A stretch of 10,023 bases of DNA from assembly GCA_964558295.1 (NCBI GenBank), contig CAZLDQ010000209.1, forward strand, positions 1 to 10,023, in the 5' to 3' direction. Each line of letters begins with the position of its first letter. Positions within the stretch are counted from its first letter, which is position 1. The translations under genes were made by a program, and so were the position numbers. The notes under the pieces were generated by a model. It had not been told where the DNA came from. It saw nothing but the letters and a program-made list of their open reading frames with translations, and did not search any database. Shown one piece after another: positions 1 through 5,681 of this stretch. The stretch comes from JBDKTH01 sp964558295 (GTDB lineage Bacteria > Planctomycetota > Planctomycetia > Pirellulales > Thermoguttaceae).

Positions 1-516
1 TATCTGTTCCGCATACCGAAATGAGAAGTATGCTTTTCTGACGGCGGGCGGCAAATCCTGTACGGCTTTCCTGAGAGGACCGCCATCCACGGCCTCCCCC
101 CGTGAGAGTCTTATCAAGCGGTCTGTTTCTTCGACGACCCGTTCGGGCGATAGCGGAAAAACGCCGTACAGGGCTGCCTCGCGGTATAATCGTTTCCCTG
201 GCGCAGGTTCGCACCAATCCTGTGGACTACGATGCGTTCTACGGAATTGAGCCAGGTGTTCGGATGGGATGTGTGAGAGCTTCTCCTCTTCCTCCCAGCC
301 CCCTGACTTTTCCCCTCTCGCTTTGACGAATTCCAGAGTATTCCCGGCGAGCGGAAGGAAGTTCGCGTCAACCAAATGGCCGTTGATTCTGGCTTCGGCG
401 TCGACGGGAATGTTCAATACATGCTTCAGGGTGTCACGGTAATCAATAACGCGATGCCCTGCGGCAACCCGAACTACCTCCGCCCCAAAGACAACTTCAA
501 TTTCGCCCGCATCCAT
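1..516 (-). CDS. Partial protein with N-terminal ThiS/ubiquitin-like (beta-grasp) domain
   Basis: This open frame runs off the left edge: 172 codons are present, without a stop, from ATG at 516. An in-frame TAG at 535-537 closes it upstream, so the start is ATG 516 or GTG 525; neither has a clear Shine-Dalgarno. Residues 5-70 (EIEVVFGAEVVRVAAGHRV... then ARINGHLVDANFLPLAGNT, LEFVKARGEK) show the order strand, loop, 'NG..V', 'L..G..LEFV' and small polar tail seen in ThiS/MoaD-type beta-grasp proteins. Residues 73-172 are charged and mostly helical in character, with WEEEEKLSHIPSEHLAQF, and match no family I recognise. The ThiS-like fold is an inference from pattern. The role is unknown; sulfur-carrier, ubiquitin-like modifier or simple protein-interaction domain are all open. 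It lies 190 bp downstream of the winged-helix gene on the same strand, behind a hairpin and a possible promoter, so it may be transcribed separately. Confidence 0.65.
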   Translation of the reverse strand, partial: MDAGEIEVVFGAEVVRVAAGHRVIDYRDTLKHVLNIPVDAEARINGHLVDANFLPLAGNTLEFVKARGEKSGGWEEEEKLSHIPSEHLAQFRRTHRSPQDWCEPAPGKRLYREAALYGVFPLSPERVVEETDRLIRLSRGEAVDGGPLRKAVQDLPPAVRKAYFSFRYAEQI

Positions 517-572
517 CGGTTGCACCCATTTCGGCTAGGGTCGTCGAATATCAACAAGGAGGATCGTCGCTT

Positions 573-601
573 AGTATAACAGTGGTTGTGCCCTCCGAAA
601 A
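573..601 (-). promoter_or_regulatory. Possible promoter for the left-edge gene
   Basis: On the minus strand a TATACT hexamer (578 down to 573) makes a good -10 box. A poor -35 (TTTTCG, about 596-601) sits 17 bp upstream. Transcription would begin near 566, giving a leader of about 50 nt before ATG 516. The -10 match is convincing but the -35 is not, so this is a weak call. It fits the hairpin at 661-684 that would separate the gene from the one upstream. Confidence 0.3.
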
Positions 602-660
602 TCGCCCGCGATTCAGGATGGTCTTGGCCCGCACGCCGAGAGTCAAGGCTTCGAAGGGTT

Positions 661-684
661 CCATCCCCGGCGTGCCGGGGATGG
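661..684 (-). terminator. Terminator-like hairpin after the winged-helix gene
   Basis: A perfect 10-bp GC-rich inverted repeat (CCATCCCCGG / CCGGGGATGG) with a 4-nt loop begins 22 nt beyond the stop codon of the 707-1639 gene. No U-tract follows on the minus strand (the next bases read AACCCTTCG), so it is not a canonical intrinsic terminator. It could stabilise the 3' end or work with Rho. The repeat is certain and its function is inferred from position. Confidence 0.45.
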
Positions 685-706
685 GGCTGGTGCCAACCAA
701 TCACCT

Positions 707-1639
707 CTACGCATCCTGCAAACGCTTCTGTATGGTCTTAAGGGCGGCCTGCTTGTATCGTTCCGCCCCGCCGTTCCGTTGCCGAGCGAAAACGTCGCAG
801 TTGGAGTGGATTTCGTCAAACCATACTCCACCGAGAGCCAGTGGCCGGAAGGCTTCAAGGATTTCATCGCGGTCGAGCATCTGTATGCCTACCTCGGTCA
901 TCTTGTTCTTGGCCTCCCGAAGAATCACCTCCGGCATTTGCGGACTCTCCCGACTCGAGTTGCTACGTTCATTTTTGCGAACCTCCGTGCTAGAACTATG
1001 GCTGCTATTGCCTGTGTCCGGTGGTTGGCCAAGATAGACCACTCCCTTATACTTGCTCTTGGAGCCAGCATCGGAAAAGAATCGCAATTGCCGGTCGCCA
1101 AGCTGGTAGAATCCAACCGTGTATGATCTTCCTCGCCGTTCGCGGCGAATCATCCACTCTTTCTCCATGAATTCGAGATGCCGCGCGGCTGTCTCTTCGT
1201 TGATCGCGAGAATCGCTCCAACGTACCGATCACTGAGACGGTCGCCGGTGAATCCCAGGAGGAAGGAGTAGATGGCGTGGGCCGTCCATTTGAGTGGGCT
1301 ATCCTCGCTGGGCGGATAGTAGAAGAAATACTTGAATTCTCTATGACCACTCTTTCCTCGAAAGGTGTCCAGGTCGCCATCGCAGCGGTCATACTGCGGC
1401 TTGAGGTCGTCCTCGTTGAGGCACTCTCTGCCTCGCAGACCAGAGACTATGCCGCTCACTGTGTCACGGTTGATCCCAGTAAGCTTGGCAATTTGCGTCA
1501 TCGATGGCTTACGATACTTTGCCTGATAACCGCAACACCCCAGAACTATTAACTCACTGAGCTTCAGGGTTGAATCCCTCGATGGTAGCAGCACTTTGAA
1601 AAAGCGCTTTTCTTCAAGTTGTTCCTTTATTTCATTCAT
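707..1639 (-). CDS. Double winged-helix DNA-binding protein (regulator or replication-initiator-like)
   Basis: The protein has 310 residues from ATG 1639, chosen over the ATG at 1666 because AGGAGGA (1644-1650) lies 4 nt upstream of it. Residues 28-76 (KLSELIVLGCCGYQ..., SMTQIAKLTGINRDTVSGIVSGLRGR) form a clear helix-turn-helix/winged-helix unit. Residues 116-186 (KWTAHAIYSFLLGF..., YVGAILAINEETAARHLEFM, then basic RRERRGRSYTVGFYQL) look like a second one with a basic wing. A Ser-rich linker (about 210-234) leads to a helical C-terminal part of about 75 residues. Two winged helices in tandem occur in plasmid Rep initiators and in phage replication proteins, but also in plain regulators, and the sequence does not choose between them. 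No signal peptide or membrane segment is seen. It is divergent from the 2529 gene across an 889-bp repeat-rich region, so autoregulation or binding there is plausible. Confidence 0.8.
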   Translation of the reverse strand: MNEIKEQLEEKRFFKVLLPSRDSTLKLSELIVLGCCGYQAKYRKPSMTQIAKLTGINRDTVSGIVSGLRGRECLNEDDLKPQYDRCDGDLDTFRGKSGHREFKYFFYYPPSEDSPLKWTAHAIYSFLLGFTGDRLSDRYVGAILAINEETAARHLEFMEKEWMIRRERRGRSYTVGFYQLGDRQLRFFSDAGSKSKYKGVVYLGQPPDTGNSSHSSSTEVRKNERSNSSRESPQMPEVILREAKNKMTEVGIQMLDRDEILEAFRPLALGGVWFDEIHSNCDVFARQRNGGAERYKQAALKTIQKRLQDA

Positions 1640-1650
1640 CGTGTCCTCCT

Positions 1651-1664
1651 GCGGAGAATTCCGC
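1651..1664 (-). promoter_or_regulatory. Small hairpin abutting the Shine-Dalgarno of the winged-helix gene
   Basis: The inverted repeat GCGGA-ATTC-TCCGC (5-bp stem, 4-nt loop) ends exactly where the AGGAGGA ribosome-binding site (1644-1650) begins on the minus-strand mRNA. It might stack next to the site or affect ribosome access. The stem is short and chance cannot be excluded. Confidence 0.25.
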
Positions 1665-1720
1665 ATTGATTTGTTCTCTTAATGGAGTAAGGAGAACCGA
1701 CTTCTGCGGGCAATTTTGCT

Positions 1721-1748
1721 GAGAATTTCGAAATACTGCCGAAATCTC
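1721..1748. promoter_or_regulatory. Imperfect inverted repeat, possible operator
   Basis: GAGAATTTCG (1721-1730) and CGAAATCTC (1740-1748) are inverted copies with one unpaired A and a 9-bp spacer. The dyad lies about 80-110 bp upstream of the start of the winged-helix gene. That is a reasonable position for an operator bound by that protein. Function is inferred from location only. Confidence 0.3.
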
Positions 1749-1798
1749 TCCGGTTATCTGCCGCTTTTCTGGAACATTAGATATGTATAGACAAGAGA

Positions 1799-1836
1799 GT
1801 ATCGAAAGAGATACCTAGTCATACTAGCCGGTAGTA
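1799..1836. repeat. Two adjacent short inverted repeats
   Basis: GTATC-gaaaga-GATAC (1799-1814) and TACTA-gccgg-TAGTA (1822-1836) are perfect 5-bp stems next to each other in the AT-richer half of the long intergenic region. They are weak individually. They are listed because the region is dense in such dyads, with another at 1956-1966 (GTGAC-a-GTCAC). Confidence 0.35.
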
Positions 1837-1861
1837 ATCGCACCCTGTACGTGGGTGTATG

Positions 1862-1890
1862 AGTAGCCACCACCCAAGTAGCCATCATCC
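1862..1890. repeat. 15-bp tandem direct repeat (iteron-like, two copies)
   Basis: AGTAGCCACCACCC (1862-1875) is repeated as AGTAGCCATCATCC (1877-1890), 12 of 14 bases identical with a period of 15 bp. Two copies are too few to call iterons. The period and the nearby gene for a double winged-helix protein make a binding site possible. A further inverted repeat (CTTAATA-acagggc-TATTAAG, 1898-1918) follows 7 bp later. Confidence 0.4.
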
Positions 1891-1897
1891 TCTGGAG

Positions 1898-1918
1898 CTT
1901 AATAACAGGGCTATTAAG
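1898..1918. repeat. AT-rich 7-bp inverted repeat
   Basis: CTTAATA (1898-1904) and TATTAAG (1912-1918) are perfect inverted copies around a 7-nt loop. The repeat lies just after the 15-bp tandem repeat. It could be an operator or an easily melted site; no function can be assigned. Confidence 0.35.
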
Positions 1919-2069
1919 TTCAATGGACGGCAGCAGGATGAGTGCTACTAGCGCGGTGACAGTCACTTGCAGAGATTCCGGCAGAATTCCACTGCGCAAC
2001 TTCCGAGAGGGCGAGCCCGGTTCCGGCCCGCGAGCCGCGAGCCGAAAGGCGAGAGGGCGTTCCGCACCT

Positions 2070-2149
2070 AAAGGGCAGTGACGCTTGACGTTGACGAACG
2101 GTGTTGGCGGTCCGTTATGGTTTCGGGAAGCAACGGTCAAGTGCCCTTT
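2070..2149. ncRNA. 80-nt branched inverted repeat, candidate structured RNA or DNA site
   Basis: Nested pairing can be traced by eye: 2070-2077 with 2142-2149 (AAAGGGCA/TGCCCTTT), 2084-2089 with 2136-2141 (CTTGAC/GTCAAG), 2090-2093 with 2131-2134 (GTTG/CAAC), and an inner hairpin 2097-2101 with 2112-2116 (AACGG/CCGTT). That is 23 Watson-Crick pairs, with a 6-nt bulge on one side and a 1-nt bulge on the other. The pairing is directly seen. Whether it acts as RNA (and from which strand) or as a DNA cruciform or recombination site is unknown. No U-tract follows it on either strand. It matches no RNA family I recognise. Confidence 0.35.
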
Positions 2150-2173
2150 CCTTTGGAGCCTTGTGGACCTAGC

Positions 2174-2202
2174 GGCTGATGTCCGGTTGCCGGACATCAG
2201 CC
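2174..2202. repeat. Perfect 13-bp stem-loop with 3-nt loop
   Basis: GGCTGATGTCCGG (2174-2186) and CCGGACATCAGCC (2190-2202) are exact inverted copies around TTG. This is by far the most stable simple hairpin in the window. Neither strand has a T-run after it, so it is not an ordinary terminator. It lies 24 bp from the 80-nt structure and may belong to the same element. Confidence 0.6.
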
Positions 2203-2266
2203 CACTGGTCGCCAATCCTCCGCCGCATGGCATCCTGGTTATCCATAGCCGGAAGAGTCGTCATCA

Positions 2267-2287
2267 CCAGGGCGGTGGCTGCCCTGG
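2267..2287. repeat. 7-bp GC-rich inverted repeat
   Basis: CCAGGGC (2267-2273) and GCCCTGG (2281-2287) pair around a 7-nt loop. It is the third stem in the structured stretch 2070-2373. Confidence 0.4.
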
Positions 2288-2355
2288 CATCGCAACGTCC
2301 TCGCCGGTTGCCCCAAGTGGTCATAGAGCCACGGTTGAATATTAAAAACTGTACT

Positions 2356-2373
2356 GTAGGCGGCTCGGCCTAC
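2356..2373. repeat. 6-bp hairpin, minus-strand terminator possible
   Basis: GTAGGC (2356-2361) and GCCTAC (2368-2373) pair around a 6-nt loop. On the minus strand it is followed after 7 nt by TTTTT, which resembles a weak intrinsic terminator. No minus-strand gene to its right ends here, so it could instead close a small RNA. Confidence 0.3.
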
Positions 2374-2473
2374 GATTCCAGTCTGCAATGTCAAAGTGGG
2401 CATCCTGTTCTCAAACGGGATAGTACAGCGCGCACCGACCTGCATTGTTAACAGAACTGGCTGATAGTGCGCC

Positions 2474-2501
2474 TTGATAGAAAAGGTTCAACCAATATTT
2501 G
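2474..2501 (+). promoter_or_regulatory. Possible promoter of the zinc-knuckle protein gene
   Basis: TTGATA (2474-2479) matches five of six bases of the -35 consensus. TATTTG (2496-2501), 16 bp downstream, is a poor -10 box. Transcription would start near 2508, about 20 nt before ATG 2529. The placement is plausible and the -10 is weak. Confidence 0.3.
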
Positions 2502-2514
2502 TGATTTCTGACGT

Positions 2515-2523
2515 GAAAGGAGA
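2515..2523 (+). promoter_or_regulatory. Ribosome-binding site for the 2529 gene
   Basis: GAAAGGAGA contains AAGGAG, with 6 nt between its last base and ATG 2529. This fixes the start of the 338-residue protein and argues that the gene is real. Confidence 0.7.
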
Positions 2524-2528
2524 CTCGT

Positions 2529-3545
2529 ATGTCCCAAACAAGTGAACGAACATGCCGCCTTGTTCCAGGTGACGCCCGGCTTACTCGGCGTATCCTTAAA
2601 CGGTGCCGACAACGCGGCTTTGAGGTGCAGAAAGTGGGCGATGTTGTCCGCATTGGGCATGGTAGATGGGGATTCCGCCTCGACGCTTACATCGTGCCCT
2701 GTGATATCTACGACGAAGAAGTCGCACGCCGCTCTACCGAAAAGGAACAGGAGGAAAAGGCCAGAGCGGAAAGGCTCGCAAGGGAACGCCTCGCTCAGTT
2801 AGAGCAGCGCCGCAAGAACCTCGCGGAGAAGTTCCCTCAGCTTCCCCAGGAAAAGGTGGAGTCCCTCCTTGACGAAGGCAGAGTGGTTGTTACGAATGCG
2901 GAAGTCGGATACCAGTTTGGGATGGCCACGAAGACGTATTGGGGACAGCTTGGCTATCGGGTGACTGGCGATGCTTCTGGGTACTTGGTGCGGGGCAGCC
3001 GCCTGTATCCTGTGTACCGCTCGCAGTGCCTTAGCGAGAAACATAGTCGGTTGACGGTGAAGGAGCTTCTGGATGCCTGGCGAGAAAGGTTTGGTTCTGA
3101 TGAAGTTGTCTTGGCTGAGGCAGTACGGCTGGCCAACCGCCTTCAGAAGGTCAAGAGGCATCCTCTCTTCTATTCACTGAAGGACACCTGGATCAAGCAG
3201 AACCAGGGCAAGCTTGTCGAAGGTCGCATAGCCCGTGTGGAAAACAACTACTGCTGGAATTGCGATGGCGAAGGGTGTTGGAGGTGCGACGATGGAGTCT
3301 ACTCATCCCGCAAGTTGTACGAGCACACATTCAAGATCGGTGAGCGAACATATTCCTTTCATTCGTACTCGCGGCCCAGCATCCTGAGTGACAATCGAGG
3401 GGCCGATCTGCCGCACTATGGCCGTCCGTTCAATCGCGACGAACTACCGTTGCCTCCGCAATCGGTATTGGTGTCGCTGGTGCGACTGCTGCTCGGCAAC
3501 GAAGGCGTATCCAGCCAGCCAGAGGAGAGCGTCCTGACCGGTTGA
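2529..3545 (+). CDS. Hypothetical protein with coiled coil and CxxC-x4-CxxC zinc knuckle
   Basis: This is a 338-residue soluble protein of no family I can name. Residues 1-60 are basic and mixed alpha/beta. Residues 62-105 are a highly charged helix of coiled-coil type (EKEQEEKARAERLARERLAQ). Residues 120-165 are rich in beta strands and aromatics. Residues 175-215 are helical and basic. Residues 242-253 (CWNCDGEGCWRC) form a C-x2-C-x4-C-x2-C knuckle like half of a DnaJ-type zinc centre, with Gly in the usual places, and probably bind one Zn. The next part (residues 264-283, YEHTFKIGERTYSFHSY) is strand-rich and ends in Pro-rich loops and a hydrophobic helix. There is no signal peptide or membrane segment. 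It is convergent with the ATPase gene (77-bp gap) and divergent from the winged-helix gene. A nucleic-acid or protein-binding role is a guess. Confidence 0.8.
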   Translation: MSQTSERTCRLVPGDARLTRRILKRCRQRGFEVQKVGDVVRIGHGRWGFRLDAYIVPCDIYDEEVARRSTEKEQEEKARAERLARERLAQLEQRRKNLAEKFPQLPQEKVESLLDEGRVVVTNAEVGYQFGMATKTYWGQLGYRVTGDASGYLVRGSRLYPVYRSQCLSEKHSRLTVKELLDAWRERFGSDEVVLAEAVRLANRLQKVKRHPLFYSLKDTWIKQNQGKLVEGRIARVENNYCWNCDGEGCWRCDDGVYSSRKLYEHTFKIGERTYSFHSYSRPSILSDNRGADLPHYGRPFNRDELPLPPQSVLVSLVRLLLGNEGVSSQPEESVLTG

Positions 3546-3622
3546 AGAAAGCGACCATGTCAATCAGTCTTTCACGTTGGCAGTCGCGTAGCCCAGCCCG
3601 TGTTCCTACCCAGTCTTGGGAG

Positions 3623-5593
3623 TCAAATTCCAAGCTTCTCAAAGAACGCCTTGTGACGGCGTTGGACATCAACCACGATCTTGTCGAAATGGAGGATTTC
3701 GGTGTGCGCATTGAGCGCGCGGTTATACATATAGTACCCCAGTTCGCCTTTCAGCCGTGCGTAGTTCCCGTTATTCTCGGCAAACACATGAATTGCATTC
3801 GTGATGTCGCAGATGGCATAGCAATAGTACCGCGTACTCTCGCCAACATTCAAATCCCGCCCGTTCGGGAGACGCACCTTACCATTGGCCTTGATCTCAC
3901 GAAGATATCGGTAGAGTTGTCGCGTCGGGTCTTCATCGAATGATTTCCGCTGCGGCTTCTTAAACTCGATCAACGAGACTGCGCGGGCAGTCTTGTCCTC
4001 ATCAACCTCAGCGAAGGCAACGATGTCGGGGCGTTCCTCGCTGCTGGAACTCGTCGTCTGGTTCAATGGCGTGTCGGATGCCGCAAACGCATGGAAGGTC
4101 AAGCACTCGTCGATAATCCAAAGGTTGTGGTCCTCGAACGCCAGTTGCGCGGTATTCGCTTTGCGCGGAAACACAAGGTCGTGAATAATATCCTCGTTGG
4201 AATACTTACCATCCGAGTTCAACTCCAACTTTCTCTGCAACAGGTCAATAATCCGCTTGCGGTGACAGAGGTAGCTCGCAAGATTGTCCTTCTGAAACTC
4301 AGTGATCTGCGTCGTTAGCGAGCGGTACGCTTTCTCGACTTCTTCCAGGCTCTTGGCCTGGGTTTTCAGCAAAATGTCGCTCTGCTTGCGAATTTCAAGT
4401 TCCGCGCGGCCCTTGTGACGGTAAAGCACCTCGTTGACCTTTTCGGACGTGCTGTTTGGCTCGATCTCATCGAATACTTCCGGGCAGTAGTGGGGGACCG
4501 CCCGAAGGGCCGGGTTTTCGTTGGCAACGTAATGTGCAACAAGCTCCTCCTTACGCTCCCGTGTCTTCTCAAGGAATGTGGATAGAAAGTCTCTTGCGGA
4601 AGAAGCTACCGTCCGCTCAATCTGCCTCATCGTGATCGCACCATCCTCGGCAAACATACTGTCGTCTTCTGGGATATTGAAATCGAGGCGGTAATTGTCC
4701 GCCCTCTGGTCCAGGTAGTCCGATGTGACATAGATCGCATAGGTAAACTTGCGATTGCTGTCGTCGAATGGCGTGCTGGTTCCAAGCACCTTTGCGAGGC
4801 CCAAACGTTTCACGTCGCGACAGTTGGCACAAAGAACTGCATTATGCATCTTGTCGTGAGTGCCGTAGAGCTTGATGTGCGCGAGAGCAAACTCATGCCC
4901 GCCAATACATGTAGTCTCCTCAGTAAGGTTGTTCTTGATGTCGTTCTCGAACATCTCATTGAGGACAAAGGATTCTTCTTCATCGATGACAGTGATACGT
5001 GGCACCTTGCCAGAAATGAAGTAGGAAAGGCAATGCTCCAAGATTCGCTGGGCGATCTTCGCAGTTGTCTTGTAGGCACTCGGGAGTGCGCGGTACTCCT
5101 TCTTGAATCCATTTAGACGAACAATCGTGTACTGCCTGTTGCCATCGACCGCGGCATGCTCGGTCGTCTCTATCCCGTGCTCTGTCGTGAAGGTGAACAC
5201 ACGCTTCATGCGTCTGCTATTGGATCGGTAGACACTCTCGATGTGAACATGATCGAACGCCTTCAACCAGAGAAACCGTCCAACGCCTTTACCACCAAGA
5301 GCCTTCTTGTAATCCGAATCAGATGTCTGAAACGATTCGAAATTGGCGTCGTTAAAGCCGACCCCATTGTCGGTAATTACGAAACCGTTGATTCTCGGTT
5401 CATCGATGTCGCCCAATGTCTGCTGGTCCTCGCGCACAACACGCACGTCGATCTTGCCGGTGGCGACTTTGCCTCGCTCCTCAATCGCCTGGATTGAATT
5501 GACAACAGCCTCGAAGACAGGGAGAAGGGCTTCGCTCTTGAAAGGGGGCAGGTTCCGCACTTTTCCTTCAAGGTTGGTTCTCATGTATTTCAT
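3623..5593 (-). CDS. GHKL (MutL/MORC/Hsp90-like) ATPase fused to PD-(D/E)XK nuclease domain
   Basis: The protein has 656 residues. The N-terminal Bergerat fold is plain: N-box FEAVVNS (27-33; E28, N32 for catalysis and Mg), G1 box ITDNGVGF (73-80; D75 contacts adenine) and G2 lid GGKGVGRFLWLKAF (100-113), followed by an S5-like region to about 350. Residues 340-460 are helical. At the C-terminus EDHNLWIIDE (487-496), RPDIVAF (521-527), LIEFKKP (541-547) and the helix DPTRQLYRYLREI (555-567) give the D...ExK...Q pattern of a PD-(D/E)XK nuclease (D523, E543, K545, Q559). GHKL ATPases coupled to nucleases are known from restriction operons and are related to eukaryotic MORC proteins. Here it follows hsdR by 88 bp on the same strand, so co-transcription is likely. 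It probably couples ATP-driven clamping on DNA to cleavage, which is an inference. The start at 5593 has a GGAG 11 nt upstream (5605-5608); a second ATG three codons later is also possible. Confidence 0.85.
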   Translation of the reverse strand: MKYMRTNLEGKVRNLPPFKSEALLPVFEAVVNSIQAIEERGKVATGKIDVRVVREDQQTLGDIDEPRINGFVITDNGVGFNDANFESFQTSDSDYKKALGGKGVGRFLWLKAFDHVHIESVYRSNSRRMKRVFTFTTEHGIETTEHAAVDGNRQYTIVRLNGFKKEYRALPSAYKTTAKIAQRILEHCLSYFISGKVPRITVIDEEESFVLNEMFENDIKNNLTEETTCIGGHEFALAHIKLYGTHDKMHNAVLCANCRDVKRLGLAKVLGTSTPFDDSNRKFTYAIYVTSDYLDQRADNYRLDFNIPEDDSMFAEDGAITMRQIERTVASSARDFLSTFLEKTRERKEELVAHYVANENPALRAVPHYCPEVFDEIEPNSTSEKVNEVLYRHKGRAELEIRKQSDILLKTQAKSLEEVEKAYRSLTTQITEFQKDNLASYLCHRKRIIDLLQRKLELNSDGKYSNEDIIHDLVFPRKANTAQLAFEDHNLWIIDECLTFHAFAASDTPLNQTTSSSSEERPDIVAFAEVDEDKTARAVSLIEFKKPQRKSFDEDPTRQLYRYLREIKANGKVRLPNGRDLNVGESTRYYCYAICDITNAIHVFAENNGNYARLKGELGYYMYNRALNAHTEILHFDKIVVDVQRRHKAFFEKLGI

Positions 5594-5681
5594 GTCAACT
5601 GAGACTCCACAATCGTGGTCTGGTTTCTGTCCCTATTCCACCACCCTACCCAAGCCACACGGCGCAGTCACTCCAGAACCG

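Larger units (their letters stand above)
1640..2528. other. Non-coding divergent region rich in inverted repeats
   Basis: These 889 bp lie between two divergent genes. The longer open frames here, such as the minus-strand frame at 1754-2233, have low-complexity shadow-like translations and no good ribosome-binding site, so I call none. The region holds at least nine inverted repeats and one tandem repeat, listed separately, with the strongest between 2070 and 2373. It must contain the promoters of both neighbours. The dense secondary structure suggests more than promoters: a structured RNA, an origin-like region or a transfer or recombination site. No tRNA, integron attC core sites or transposon ends were recognised. 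Confidence 0.6.

Noticed and set aside
2070..2149. Integron attC site
   Set aside because: The pairing is long and bulged as in attC, but the GTTRRRY and RYYYAAC core sites are not at its ends and no integrase or cassette gene is present.
1754..2233. 159-codon minus-strand open frame in the long intergenic region
   Set aside because: It has no clear ribosome-binding site and a shadow-like composition. It overlaps the strongest inverted repeats, whose arms would constrain the protein oddly. No motif is recognisable.
3546..3622. Bidirectional terminator between the convergent genes
   Set aside because: Only short stems (GCGAC/GTCGC far apart, CCCA/TGGG) and no T-tracts were seen, so no terminator can be supported.
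5594..5681. Terminator separating hsdR from the ATPase gene
   Set aside because: Only a 4-bp stem (CCAC-aatc-GTGG) is present without a T-run, so read-through within one operon is more likely.
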